A stretch of DNA of 42,369 nt from Trichocoleus sp. FACHB-40 (GCF_014695915.1 NZ_JACJPF010000121.1:1-42369), one strand, 5' to 3'. Counted from the first letter of the stretch, positions 32,023 through 41,356 are shown. Numbers and translations are program-made. The notes: generated by a model not told the origin, from the sequence alone.

Positions 32023-33540
32023 CTATGGTTTGGATTTCACAACCATGTTTTTGATATCCTGAAGCGCTAACCTTCCGGCTGGCATGGTAGTTAGAATAAG
32101 CAAAAAAGTTATGATTGTAATTCCAAAAGCAATAGCACAACCTATCAAGGGATTTGACACTTCAACATATTTACGAAAACCCAGTAATACAAGCAGCGTA
32201 CCTAAAGTGGTACACACAAAAGGTGCTAAAACGCGGTAGAAATCGATCGTTCTAACTGGGCCGGTACGACCAACAAACCAAAATAGCAGCGGCATACACA
32301 CGCAGATCCAAACGAGCGAATACGATGCCGCTACACCAGCTGCTCCCCACGGCAAGCCAGCAACAAAAGAGACAATAGCGGTTGTTCCACCAATGAATCC
32401 CCATTTGAACATATCATGAGCGCGATCCTGTGACATAAAGAGCCAGCCAGTAGAATTTGCCAGTGGCTGAATTAAGCCGGCGATGCCGAGCAACGCAAAT
32501 ATGCGGCTAGTTTCACCCCATTGAGAACCTAGAAGCAGCTGCACAAGCCAGTCAGATGTGGCTATCATAAACACCATTATCGGCATTGTGAGCATTAATA
32601 ACTTCTCTACAATCCGCAAATAAGCTTGCCTATAACGATCCGGTGAATCTACTAATCTGCTCAAGGTAGGTAAAGCCACAGAAGCGATGGGAGCATTTAT
32701 CTGGTTGATTGGTAGGAGCAGCAAGGCGTAGGCCTTAGAATACAAGCCTAACTGTTGAGCGCCCCAGTACCGTCCAATGAGCAAATTGTCGAGGTTTCTA
32801 GCGAAGTAGTTGATGATGCCGAAACCAGTGAGGTTTGCACCGAAAGCCAGCATGGAACTCACACCTGAGTGACGAACTGGCAGCCCTGGACGCCAACCGC
32901 ACATCACCCACACCCCTAGAGCCGAGCTCATCCCCATAGCTAGGGGCATAAGCACAAGTGCCCAGTAACCAGCTCCATTCAAGGCTAGAACTATGGCAGT
33001 GGCAACGCCGATGAGCATGGAAACGATATCAATTATGGCTAGGGCACCAAAGCGCATCTGCCTATTGAGTAAAGCTTGGTGTTGGACAGTCAAGCCACCG
33101 AAGATGAATCCAATCGCCGAGACGAGTGTAATCCATATCAAGCGAGGTTCGCCGTAGAACCAGGCGATTAATGGCGCGATCGCCGCGGTTATCAACATAG
33201 TGGCGATACTGAACACCACGTTTAGCCAAAACAATGTACTGATCTGAGCGTGGTTAATCTCAGCCTTTTGGACTGTAGCCGTGGACAGCCCCATGTCTTT
33301 GAATAAACCTACTAAGCCAGTGACCGTGGCTACCATGCCAACCAGACCGTAGTCCTGAGGGGTAAGCAGGCGGGCGAGCAGCACGGTAGAACCCATGTTC
33401 AGGACGAACTTGCAACCTTGAGTAATCATTGTAACCGCGCCGCCACGAACAGATCGACTCTTGAGATCGGTCTTCAAGTGGTCGGTGCGAAAGTGCTGAT
33501 TAGGATCCGGAGGAGGACTATTTTTTATAGATTCTGACAA
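32023..33540 (-). CDS. Oligosaccharide flippase, WzxC/MOP family
   Basis: Wzx flippases move the finished undecaprenyl-linked repeat unit to the outer face of the cytoplasmic membrane. The 505-residue protein has about twelve to fourteen helices and family signatures VRGGAVTMITQGCKFVLN, RLLTPQDYGLVGMVAT, QHQALLNRQMRF, NYFARNLDNLLIGRYWGAQQ and LGLYSKAYALLLLP. The start is TTG 33540, supported by GAGGTG five bases upstream; no ATG gives the complete N-terminal helix. It is the only intact flippase of the locus and works with the polymerase-like and chain-length proteins at 35799-38675. Confidence 0.93.
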   Translation of the reverse strand: MSESIKNSPPPDPNQHFRTDHLKTDLKSRSVRGGAVTMITQGCKFVLNMGSTVLLARLLTPQDYGLVGMVATVTGLVGLFKDMGLSTATVQKAEINHAQISTLFWLNVVFSIATMLITAAIAPLIAWFYGEPRLIWITLVSAIGFIFGGLTVQHQALLNRQMRFGALAIIDIVSMLIGVATAIVLALNGAGYWALVLMPLAMGMSSALGVWVMCGWRPGLPVRHSGVSSMLAFGANLTGFGIINYFARNLDNLLIGRYWGAQQLGLYSKAYALLLLPINQINAPIASVALPTLSRLVDSPDRYRQAYLRIVEKLLMLTMPIMVFMIATSDWLVQLLLGSQWGETSRIFALLGIAGLIQPLANSTGWLFMSQDRAHDMFKWGFIGGTTAIVSFVAGLPWGAAGVAASYSLVWICVCMPLLFWFVGRTGPVRTIDFYRVLAPFVCTTLGTLLVLLGFRKYVEVSNPLIGCAIAFGITIITFLLILTTMPAGRLALQDIKNMVVKSKP

Positions 33541-33627
33541 ATTGGCACCTCTAGGGGATACTATGGACAGATTAATTACGGCTAGATAGTTCTTTTAAGA
33601 AGTTTTATCTCGTTATTCATCCTTAGC

Positions 33628-34620
33628 TTAAGAAGATATAAGAGCTTTTTCTTCATTAGTGTTTGCAATACGAGTAGCGCGAACTTTACTAATCGATTGG
33701 AGAATATAGCTAGCAATTCTAGGGGAGAGGAGTCGGATCAAGAGCAGTTTTGTGATTAAAATCCAGGCGGTTTTGTCTAGCAGAATTTTCGGATACAAAT
33801 GAATTGCACTCTGCAAATGTTCCGCAGCCTGTTTAGCCCCAGTAGCACCAGGAACCCGCGTTAAACCCAAATGCGCTAAAAACTGGTAGGTATTAGCTAA
33901 GCTTTTGTTTTTTAGATTTTGTACTTCACCAGGAGCTGCTTTAAATGCTCTTTCAATGACAATTAGATGATATTTTTTCATTACCTCAATTTTTGAGGAC
34001 ATTGCCCCAGAAGATTGGCGATAAAATATCTGTGGTTTGGTAACTACTACAAAATGCCACTTAGCAGCCAACCGTAGCCAGTATTCCCAGTCCTCACAGG
34101 AGGCTAGGGTAGGATCGAAGTCTCCCACTGAGGCGATCGCTTCCCGTCTAATCATCACATTAGAACCGCTGTCAATGAAATTACCCAACAACAAATCTGC
34201 AAAAACATTCCCCTGATAAAATACCGGCTTACATCCATGAAAATATTGTCCTTTGTCATCCATAAATTGTGTCCAGCTATAAGCAACTCCGGATTCTGGA
34301 TGCTGTTGCAAAGCTAAAAGTTGTAGTTCTAATTTATCTGGAGTCCACAAGTCATCTGCATCAAGAAATGTAATAAAATCTCCCGCAGCATGAGATATAC
34401 CGCGATTGCGTGCAACTGGCAAGCCCCCGTTACTGTAAGAAAAAACTTTCAGACGAGGGTCTTTCACTTCATCAAGCAATTCGAGAGTGCGATCTCTTGA
34501 GCCATCATTAATTACAATTAGCTCAAAGTCCGAAAAAGTTTGTTGCTGAACCGATTCAATCGTTTTCAAGATTGTGCGTTCAGCATTGTAGGCAGGAACA
34601 ATAACAGAAATAATTGGCAT
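33628..34620 (-). CDS. GT2 family glycosyltransferase
   Basis: The 330-residue enzyme reads MPIISVIVPAYNAERTILKT, VINDGSRDRT, GLPVARNRGISHAAGD and the metal site TFLDADDLWTPDKLELQ, with CEDWEYWLRLA as the catalytic-base region. The helical tail ends in a hydrophobic, basic segment (LITKLLLIRLLSPRIASYIL) that may bind the membrane. ATG 34620 is chosen for its GGGAAGG ribosome site six bases upstream; an upstream extension to 34644 adds nothing conserved. Only 34 bases separate it from the preceding GT4 gene, so they are one operon. Donor unknown. Confidence 0.9.
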   Translation of the reverse strand: MPIISVIVPAYNAERTILKTIESVQQQTFSDFELIVINDGSRDRTLELLDEVKDPRLKVFSYSNGGLPVARNRGISHAAGDFITFLDADDLWTPDKLELQLLALQQHPESGVAYSWTQFMDDKGQYFHGCKPVFYQGNVFADLLLGNFIDSGSNVMIRREAIASVGDFDPTLASCEDWEYWLRLAAKWHFVVVTKPQIFYRQSSGAMSSKIEVMKKYHLIVIERAFKAAPGEVQNLKNKSLANTYQFLAHLGLTRVPGATGAKQAAEHLQSAIHLYPKILLDKTAWILITKLLLIRLLSPRIASYILQSISKVRATRIANTNEEKALISS

Positions 34621-34654
34621 ACTTACCTTCCCAAGCGCTTCCACAGAGTTTTTA

Positions 34655-35779
34655 TCAGTTTTTAATAACTTTCATAAACACTTTCTCGATACTATTAATC
34701 ATATTTTCTCTGTCAAAATTGCACAAAACATGAGTGCGGCACCTTTGTTGAAGGTGAGGATAGCTATCTCTCCAGTGCATAATTTTAAGCAACTTATCTG
34801 CCAGATCTCGTTCATTACCAGTTTCAAAAAGTCCCCTTTCAAATTCTCCGGTTAAAATTTCTGGGATACCCCCAGTCCGACTAGCTACCACAGGAGTTCC
34901 GCAAGCCATTGACTCAATAATTGTTCTCCCAAACGGTTCTGGCCATAAACTCGGTAAAACTGTAACATCGCTAACTTGATAGAGAGAAGTGGTATCGTTG
35001 ACATGACCAAGAAAGCTTGTATGCTCTTTGATTCCCAAATTAGTTACTAGTTCTTCTAAAGAATTTTGGTATTCCTGTTCAGTGCTTAACGGCTTTCCAG
35101 CAATGAATAGTCTAAGTTTATAACCGCTTTTTAGAAGTAAACTAAATGCTTTTAGCAGCGTTTCTATTCCCTTTTCTTTATCCAGCCTACCTACATAAGA
35201 AATAACTTTCACATCTTCAGCAATATCCCATTTTATTCTCAAATCATAAAAATTTTCTGGAACTTTAAATAATTCTGTATTTATTGCGTTATAAACAACA
35301 TCAATTTTGTCCGCACTCACTCCACTGTTTATCCAATCAAGCTTTGTTTGCTGAGAAATCGTAATAAACTGTTTTGTTCCTTTGAGCCCGATCGTATGCG
35401 GACGACCAAATCCAGGAGGAGGAGGTAGCCGCAGATGACAAACCGAGGGAATTTTTTTGAATACGGATAAAACGTAGCCAAAAAAAACATCATGGTATCG
35501 GTTACTGTAAACAACGCTGTTCTGATTTGCAGAAATTTTTAAAATATCAGCAAAAAAATCAAAAAAGTAATTAATTGTACTGCGATCTAGTATATAACTT
35601 TTAATATTTACTAAATCGACACTAAACTCACGGTACTGCTCTATCAAATTTCCTTCTTTCAAATACAAAAGAGTAATAGTGTGTCCCCGCTTAGATAGAC
35701 CGTGACACACATCAAGCAGGCTCAACTCCTGCCCACCACGCACAGAAGAAGGCTCATTTTCTAACACAATAAGATGCAT
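34655..35779 (-). CDS. GT4-type glycosyltransferase
   Basis: The 374-residue GT-B enzyme has SVRGGQELSLLDVCHGLSKR at the acceptor side, then VISYVGRLDKEKGIETLL, a LFIAGKPLS strand and the EX7E motif in WPEPFGRTIIESMACGTPVV, followed by TGGIPEIL. All donor-site landmarks are intact and length is normal. It is not one of the WcaL-like duplicates. It lies 19 bases after the polymerase gene and 34 bases before a GT2 gene, in one transcription unit. AT-rich relative to its neighbours. Confidence 0.9.
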   Translation of the reverse strand: MHLIVLENEPSSVRGGQELSLLDVCHGLSKRGHTITLLYLKEGNLIEQYREFSVDLVNIKSYILDRSTINYFFDFFADILKISANQNSVVYSNRYHDVFFGYVLSVFKKIPSVCHLRLPPPPGFGRPHTIGLKGTKQFITISQQTKLDWINSGVSADKIDVVYNAINTELFKVPENFYDLRIKWDIAEDVKVISYVGRLDKEKGIETLLKAFSLLLKSGYKLRLFIAGKPLSTEQEYQNSLEELVTNLGIKEHTSFLGHVNDTTSLYQVSDVTVLPSLWPEPFGRTIIESMACGTPVVASRTGGIPEILTGEFERGLFETGNERDLADKLLKIMHWRDSYPHLQQRCRTHVLCNFDRENMINSIEKVFMKVIKN

Positions 35780-35798
35780 ATAGATCCAATGGTTTTAA

Positions 35799-37097
35799 TT
35801 AGGATAAAACATATTCTTCTTGGTTAGCGTTTATTCTATTAGGTAACTTTTCTTTCAAGGCAATGCCCATCATTAACAAGCCAGGCCAGTAGGTATAGGC
35901 AAGTATTTCTATGCCTTCTGAAAACCCAAAAATAAATAAAACTAAGACTATACATAAGCCCGCCCTAGCAGTAGTACTATTTTGTGCCTTTATCAGTAAA
36001 ATTATAAAGCTCCATAACATAGGAAGTGCCAAGGCAGTACAACCTACAGCCCCCCTTACATAGAGCAGAGCAATCCAAGTGTCGTGAGAGCCAATAGGCA
36101 TATGTTCCGTTACTTTGGGTCCTGGAAATTCAGATATACCATGACCCCAAATGGGCGCTTCTTTCCAACGATATAGTTCTATCTCTTTTAATATTTTTCT
36201 AATTTTTGAAGATCCGGCGCGAGCATTGGTAAAACTATCACGTGCAGTCTTAACCAGATCGATAACTAGAGGCGCAACAATACCTGCAAAGAAACTTCCT
36301 ATACCAAAAGCTATTTGTAATTTTGGTTTAGTAAATATTACTGTCAATATCCAAGTGATTAATGCAACGGCCGGAAGACATACAAGGCCTGCTCGTGAAA
36401 CCGAAACCCAAACCATAGCTACGGCACCAATCATACCAATCCACCGCCATTTTCTGTTAGATTCTTCACGCGCCAGGAAAAAATAAACATTGCCTGCCAG
36501 CCCCAAAGCCGGGGGCCACGGTGTAAACAATTGCATACGAACTTCATTACCCGCAGCCATAGGGTCGTAACCACTGGCCCCAATTAATACCCGATAATAA
36601 GTTCTTCCACCTTTTCCTATGGCTTGCAATGGAGAAAGGTATGAAATTGCGAAATTTAACTTAATTGCCACAAAGGTAATTGCAATGACAATGAGACTGT
36701 GAAGGCAAATAATGCAGACGGCTCGATAAATTAATTGAGGGCGGATATTCAAGCAACCAATAAGAGGAATTAAGGCAAGTAAAGCCCAGCTCCTTGTAAA
36801 ATCAACTAATGAGGTAATGAGTTGAAAATTTCCTAGTTTAAAATCTAAGTGACCAACAACTAGAGACAAACCCATAACCAACATGGAAATAATCCATACC
36901 CATATTCCCGAAGGAATAAAAATTTTTTCCTCATTTGGAGTGTTGTCCGGTTGATTCCAAAGCTTCTTGCACAAATATATAGTTAGAAACCAGGACATCC
37001 CGGATATCCACGGAAACTGTGCGCCTAAGAAGTAAAGCCCATAGGTTCCTATCAGGGTATACCAAACTATTTTTTCCTCAAAATTTTGAGGTTTCAT
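35799..37097 (-). CDS. O-antigen ligase/polymerase-like membrane protein (Wzy_C family)
   Basis: The 432-residue protein has about eleven helices and the long periplasmic loop of the Wzy/WaaL fold: WKEAPIWGHGISEFPGPKV then GSHDTWIALLYVRGAVG with the conserved His. Such proteins join lipid-linked repeats into a polymer (Wzy) or move the polymer to an acceptor (WaaL); beside Wzx and Wzz-type genes a polymerase role is the better guess, without direct proof. SRAGLV (about 233-238) is the usual basic patch between helices. Located 81 bases downstream of the chain-length gene on the same strand. Confidence 0.88.
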   Translation of the reverse strand: MKPQNFEEKIVWYTLIGTYGLYFLGAQFPWISGMSWFLTIYLCKKLWNQPDNTPNEEKIFIPSGIWVWIISMLVMGLSLVVGHLDFKLGNFQLITSLVDFTRSWALLALIPLIGCLNIRPQLIYRAVCIICLHSLIVIAITFVAIKLNFAISYLSPLQAIGKGGRTYYRVLIGASGYDPMAAGNEVRMQLFTPWPPALGLAGNVYFFLAREESNRKWRWIGMIGAVAMVWVSVSRAGLVCLPAVALITWILTVIFTKPKLQIAFGIGSFFAGIVAPLVIDLVKTARDSFTNARAGSSKIRKILKEIELYRWKEAPIWGHGISEFPGPKVTEHMPIGSHDTWIALLYVRGAVGCTALALPMLWSFIILLIKAQNSTTARAGLCIVLVLFIFGFSEGIEILAYTYWPGLLMMGIALKEKLPNRINANQEEYVLS

Positions 37098-37178
37098 AGG
37101 TTAAATCTCATTACAATTAGCTGCATTTACTAAATGCCTTTTTCTCCTCGACAGATTTTGACTCACCTATGGTTTTAA

Positions 37179-38675
37179 CTAAATAGGTTTCGATTGTAGA
37201 GGACTCTTTTGGTCTTTAGGCATTTGATTTTTGTGTTTATACAGCCCCAGAGTTACCAGTCCGGTAGTTAAAAATATGGAACCTAACCCTCCACCTAGTA
37301 AAGCAAATTTCTTTTTGGGTGAGACGGGAGACTCTGGTAAGCTAGGCTCTGCGAGCATTTGAATTAAAGGATAAGAGCCTAAGGCATTTGAAGAGCCAAT
37401 ATCTAATCTAGTCACAGTAGAGGTAAACACGGCTTCAGCAACCTGTACATCCCGTCTAAGAGCTTCTAATGTAATTTCTTGTTGGGCTAATGTCTTAAGT
37501 CTAGTTTCGAGCTGCTTAATCTGGCGGTCTATTTCCTGAGCTTGGGCTTGGAAACCTTGTTGGTCTGTCTGAACGACAACCAAATCTTGGAAAAGCTTTT
37601 CCCTAGCGCCGCCAGATGTAGTGCTACTAAGATTGAGTTGTGCGAGAGTATCTTCAGCTATGGGTCGCCCCAAAATAGCCTGACTTCGTTGTGTTAAGGC
37701 AACTTTTGCTGCGTCTCGTCTGGCTCGTTCTCTAACTACTGTAGGATTGGCTGGCAAGAACTTTGATTCTAAAACAACGAGGGCAGAATTGGCTTCATTA
37801 TAGGTTTGCAGATATTGCTGAAATAGCTGATCCGATTGGAGGGCAAAAGCATCAGCGGCTTGCCGAGATGATAGATTTAAATTGTTTGATAGCTGTTGCA
37901 GACGAGCATTAGCTTGCTGCTGTTGAGAGATGATTTCAGCTCGTTGCTTACGAAGCTGTTCAATGTTATTTGCAAGGCTTGTAACTTGATCGTTACCGCT
38001 CAAGCCTGAACGAGCTTTGTAGGCGGAAAGTTGCGTCTGAGCAGCATCCAGTTTTTTCCGGGATGCTGTTAGGGAGTCTTGAAAGCCTACATCTCGTTGA
38101 GAAATTTCTTGATCTCTCAACTGTTGGAGTCTTCCTTGAAGGGCTTGATAAATAGCTAAGTTTTTCTTTTGAGCTTCTTCGGCAGTGTCACCATTAAATT
38201 CAAACATCATCAGGGTGGTGTTTTGCACTAGCTTAATTCGAGGGCTGCCAAATTCTTCTAATGGTACACCGATTTTTTTAGCCGCAGATTTTACTACAAT
38301 ATCGCTGGAAGCAATAACTTTGTAAACTTCTCTTGGATCTGCAATAGAACTATTTGCGTAGGGTGACTGATTTTCATATGAAGCTGATCCCAGAGTTGGT
38401 AAGGAAACTCTGGCATCTGACCCCGCTCCTGGTAAAGTAAGAGTCATCTCACTAGCATACTTGGGCTGGGCAACTTTTAAGTAAAATAAAACGGCTGCCC
38501 AAAGAGCTACATTGGATGCTAAACCGACGATACCTAAGACTAAGTAATATCTCCAAGCTCCTTTGCGTACTGCTGATTGAGGTACTTTTGCCTTGGAAGG
38601 GGCTGGGGATTTGGAAATGGTTAAAGAACCGTTTTTGTCAAAATCCTCATTTGTCGGGAAAAGGGAGCGTTTCAT
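37179..38675 (-). CDS. Polysaccharide co-polymerase (Wzz/GumC type) without kinase domain
   Basis: The 498-residue protein has a basic cytoplasmic head, a membrane helix at about 43-67, a periplasmic Wzz domain, a long coiled coil (about 175-420, with heptads rich in Gln, Ala and Leu such as QQQQANARLQQLSNNL), a Pro-Ser loop SLPESPVSPKKK and a second helix at about 457-479. This is the PCP-2b/GumC layout that sets chain length and connects to the outer-membrane exporter. The C-terminal Tyr-kinase (BY-kinase) part is absent; only about 20 residues follow the last helix. It is the first gene of the long minus-strand series, so its promoter is upstream in 38,676-39,250. Confidence 0.9.
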   Translation of the reverse strand: MKRSLFPTNEDFDKNGSLTISKSPAPSKAKVPQSAVRKGAWRYYLVLGIVGLASNVALWAAVLFYLKVAQPKYASEMTLTLPGAGSDARVSLPTLGSASYENQSPYANSSIADPREVYKVIASSDIVVKSAAKKIGVPLEEFGSPRIKLVQNTTLMMFEFNGDTAEEAQKKNLAIYQALQGRLQQLRDQEISQRDVGFQDSLTASRKKLDAAQTQLSAYKARSGLSGNDQVTSLANNIEQLRKQRAEIISQQQQANARLQQLSNNLNLSSRQAADAFALQSDQLFQQYLQTYNEANSALVVLESKFLPANPTVVRERARRDAAKVALTQRSQAILGRPIAEDTLAQLNLSSTTSGGAREKLFQDLVVVQTDQQGFQAQAQEIDRQIKQLETRLKTLAQQEITLEALRRDVQVAEAVFTSTVTRLDIGSSNALGSYPLIQMLAEPSLPESPVSPKKKFALLGGGLGSIFLTTGLVTLGLYKHKNQMPKDQKSPLQSKPI

Positions 38676-39612
38676 ATGTCTTGGGCTTAGAAGTTACGCT
38701 ATTGTCATCCAGATTATTTTGCCTTGTAATTACTGATTTTAGAATCAAGAAGGCAAGGCAAATTGCAGCTTATAGAACACTTTATTGGTTTGATATGTAA
38801 ATGTTGGTGCCACAGATTGTTGTAGTTAGGCATACCGACAAAGTTGAGCTTCAGGGTGAAATTTAACGGACAAGGCTTTTAAGTACGACAGTAGCAGATA
38901 TCGATCACCAATAAGTTGCCCGTGGTCAAGGGAAATATTCTTAGAAAGATTATACCAGGTAGAAAGTTTTTTGCCATTATGGGATCGCAAACTTTCCTGC
39001 ATCTTATCTTTTGAACCTTAAGTTCGCCTACTTGTTCCACTTACCGCCTTTTTCAAAAAAAAACTACTTGGGAAAAGCTTACCTTTTTGTTGGAGCTAGA
39101 AACTTTTTTGTTTCGGTGAATTGACTATTTACATCCTTTTTGTAATTACCGTACTTTTGTTCACCCAGTTTAATATATCAAACTGAGCTGTATATCAGCC
39201 TTGAGGATGATTAAATTAATTGTCAATTCTGAGAGAGGTCAGCAGCTTATTTAAATAGAGATTTTAGTAATCTGGTATACATCAATTGGGACAAGGCTTT
39301 CAGCTCTAGAGTGTTCTGTTTTAGAGGTTGATATTTTGATGTAGTGTGTGCTAATAAATGCCCAGATATATAAGTAGAGTATTGGCGTAGAAGCGATCGC
39401 AACCCAGAAAATTTCACGAAAAATTTGTACAATTAGTGTGCAACTTTACCGAAAGTTCACAATAGATAAGTGTTTTTGTGAGTAGTATAAACACTTGCTT
39501 TTTAATAGCGATCGCTTTAGCGTAAATTCGCGATAGCCAAGAAAGCAATAATAACAAAAAGCGATCGCCTTTTTGAAGCGATCGCATACCAGCCAATATT
39601 CCACTATAGCCT
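38676..39612 (-). promoter_or_regulatory. Upstream control region of the polysaccharide locus
   Basis: More than 900 bases separate the chain-length gene from rca. Several short frames occur (for example 39432-39247), none with family-like sequence or a ribosome site. AT-rich runs around 39040-39160 and a near-palindrome CAGTTT (39166-39171) / AAACTG (39180-39185) around ATATAT suggest a promoter and a protein-binding site for the minus-strand locus. The rca side (39,490-39,600) is crowded with HIP1 sites. Confidence 0.5.
39556..39574 (-). terminator. HIP1-centred terminator of rca
   Basis: AAAAAG (39556-39561) pairs with CTTTTT (39569-39574) around a HIP1 core; on the minus strand the hairpin is followed by TTTTTGTTATT. 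It lies 39 bases after the rca stop. Another HIP1 copy at 39577-39584 adjoins it. An intrinsic terminator built around GCGATCGC is plausible. Confidence 0.55.
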
Positions 39613-40926
39613 TTAACTATTCGGTCGTTGTAGGATTGTCTCCACAACGCGCCGCTTGGCTTTGGGGTCGATGCCAATCAGACGCACGTACTCCCCGCTA
39701 TGTTCAGCTAAGCATTCTTCTAAAGCAGCGATCGCATCCGTCGCCTCAGTAGCCTGAATTGGGGCGCAACTTTGCCAAGATTGGGTAGAAAAGCGCCGCT
39801 TATCCGCATATTCTGCACCAATGCGATACCCTTGTGCGAGTATCTGGCGTACCTGCTGCTGAGTATCTGAACTTAGTTTGCTACTTTGTAGAGCGTTGCT
39901 GGTGTGACCATTACCCAAATTAGACCCATGAGAGTGCGTTGGTTCGTTCGCTAACTCATTACGGACGACTGCCTTCCAGTTTTCTTTGGGTAGAGTTGTC
40001 ACCTTATTAGCATCTGCAACCTCTTGATTAACCGGATTAGGCGATCGCCGCCCTGTATTGTACTCTTCTACCAAGCGCGTATTCTGCACTCGCTGCTGTT
40101 CGTTAACCATCACGTTGCCAAATTCGATTAAGCGAGACAGGCGGAAATCAGGTTTTATAAACGTTGGTGGCCCCTCAACGCTGTTCACCACCCTAGAGGA
40201 AACGCGGCTAATGCCTGTTTGGTGAATGAACTGGCGAATTTGTTCGTCGTAAATGCGCGATCGCACTGCGCTAAAAAAGTCAATCGATTGATGGGGAAAG
40301 CTATCTACTAACTGTTCTATCTCACTACGAGACAATCCATCTTTCTCAAAAATGCCGCCGATGATACCAATCTTGTCGTCTCGGTCGGGTTCCCAGTAGA
40401 ATTTGTCCATCCTACCATCCCGAATCAACGGCGCGTATAGCGTAGATAAGTCATTGCCTGTGACAATTATGGGTACGCGGTGCAGGGGTGTTGAGTCATA
40501 ACTCCCTGGAAGTTGCACATCTGTAGGGTTATCAGCAATATTCATCAAGGTGCCATTCACCAACTGCGTATTCACAGTATATTGGGTGCCTTGGTCGAAG
40601 CGTCCCGCCCCTGCATCAAGATCGTTGATCATCAGTACGCACATTTTACCGCGCACTTTAATGAATTCTGCTGCTTCCCGATAGCGCAAGCGAATTAAAC
40701 GTCCGGGATCTCCAGCATCAGGACTTTCCAATTCTCCAGCTGACATATGGACAGCATCGATGCCCATCTGCTCGAATACTAACTCGCATTGAAAAGATTT
40801 GCCTTCTCCCTTGCGTCCATGAATTCCCAGAATTAGAGGAACTCGTACTCCAGGGAGGTCAAGATAATTTTTGGTGATGTGAACCGCAAGTTTATCTAAA
40901 AAGCGGGGAGAAATGTAGTATGTCAT
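39613..40926 (-). CDS. rca: Rubisco activase with C-terminal small-subunit-like (SSUL) domain
   Basis: This AAA+ enzyme releases inhibitory sugar phosphates from Rubisco. The 437-residue protein has Walker A GRKGEGKS (37-44), Walker B CVLMINDLDAG (96-106, Asp102), the sensor region VPIIVTGNDLSTLYAPLIRD (about 160) and the helical lid to about residue 300. A variable linker with SHGSNLGNGHTSN follows, then an SSUL domain from about 350: TQQQVRQILAQGYRIGAEYA, RRFSTQSWQSCAPI, ALEECLAEHSGEYVRLIGID. This domain, shared with CcmM, docks the activase to Rubisco and takes it into carboxysomes in cyanobacteria. ATG 40926 gives the canonical MTYYISPRFLDKLAVHITKN. No rbc genes are close by. Confidence 0.96.
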   Translation of the reverse strand: MTYYISPRFLDKLAVHITKNYLDLPGVRVPLILGIHGRKGEGKSFQCELVFEQMGIDAVHMSAGELESPDAGDPGRLIRLRYREAAEFIKVRGKMCVLMINDLDAGAGRFDQGTQYTVNTQLVNGTLMNIADNPTDVQLPGSYDSTPLHRVPIIVTGNDLSTLYAPLIRDGRMDKFYWEPDRDDKIGIIGGIFEKDGLSRSEIEQLVDSFPHQSIDFFSAVRSRIYDEQIRQFIHQTGISRVSSRVVNSVEGPPTFIKPDFRLSRLIEFGNVMVNEQQRVQNTRLVEEYNTGRRSPNPVNQEVADANKVTTLPKENWKAVVRNELANEPTHSHGSNLGNGHTSNALQSSKLSSDTQQQVRQILAQGYRIGAEYADKRRFSTQSWQSCAPIQATEATDAIAALEECLAEHSGEYVRLIGIDPKAKRRVVETILQRPNS

Positions 40927-41044
40927 CGGTCTGTTGTTGGCGATCGCGCAAGATGCTTATTGTTAAGATTTTATTACAAAAGCTCGTTTATAAACGGGCG
41001 ATCGCTTTTAAATTTGAACAATTCGAGTTAATGGAACTAAGGCA

Positions 41045-41248
41045 TTGAAATGGCGGGAAGGTGAGGTACAAGAAGAACGGCGAGAGATGGCGGAGAACCT
41101 GCTCATCGTTCGATGTGGTTCGCTGGATGAGGAACTAGCTAGCGCGATCGCGCTGATGTTACAGTTACCGACAGAAGAATTGACTCGTCTGTTGCTGACT
41201 CTTTCTCGCGAGGAGTTATTGGAACGGTTTGGCGGAAGTTCTAATTAG
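41045..41248 (+). CDS. Small protein resembling the C-terminal end of a DUF4351/Rpn-type protein
   Basis: The 67-residue frame reads MKWREGEVQEERREMAENLL, then CGSLDEELASAIALMLQLPT and RLLLTLSREELLERFGGSSN. This pattern (a short basic-acidic helix, a SLDEEL box, then LSREEL) is like the tail of cyanobacterial DUF4351-containing proteins, many of which belong to the PD-(D/E)xK transposase-derived family, though not a certain match. No catalytic domain is present, so it is either a fragment or a small free protein. ATG 41045 or the ATG at 41090 could start it; no clear ribosome site. Divergent from rca across 118 bases. Confidence 0.4.
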   Translation: MKWREGEVQEERREMAENLLIVRCGSLDEELASAIALMLQLPTEELTRLLLTLSREELLERFGGSSN

Positions 41249-41276
41249 TGCGTAAATGCGATCGCGTTTATTGATC

Positions 41277-41292
41277 CGCAGAGGCGCAGAGG
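41277..41292. repeat. Tandem CGCAGAGG octamer
   Basis: CGCAGAGGCGCAGAGG, two perfect copies, followed by AAGAAGG. This octamer in tandem is a widespread short repeat of cyanobacterial intergenic DNA. HIP1-type sites (GCGATCGC) flank it at 41258-41265 and 41312-41319. No function is known. Confidence 0.65.
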
Positions 41293-41356
41293 AAGAAGGA
41301 AAAAAGGGCGCGATCGCTCACGTCATCAGCCGGTATCAAGACATTAGTCTATCACT

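Noticed and set aside
39247-39432. 61-codon minus-strand frame behind rca
   Set aside because: No ribosome site or conserved pattern; it ends in the HIP1 and promoter region.
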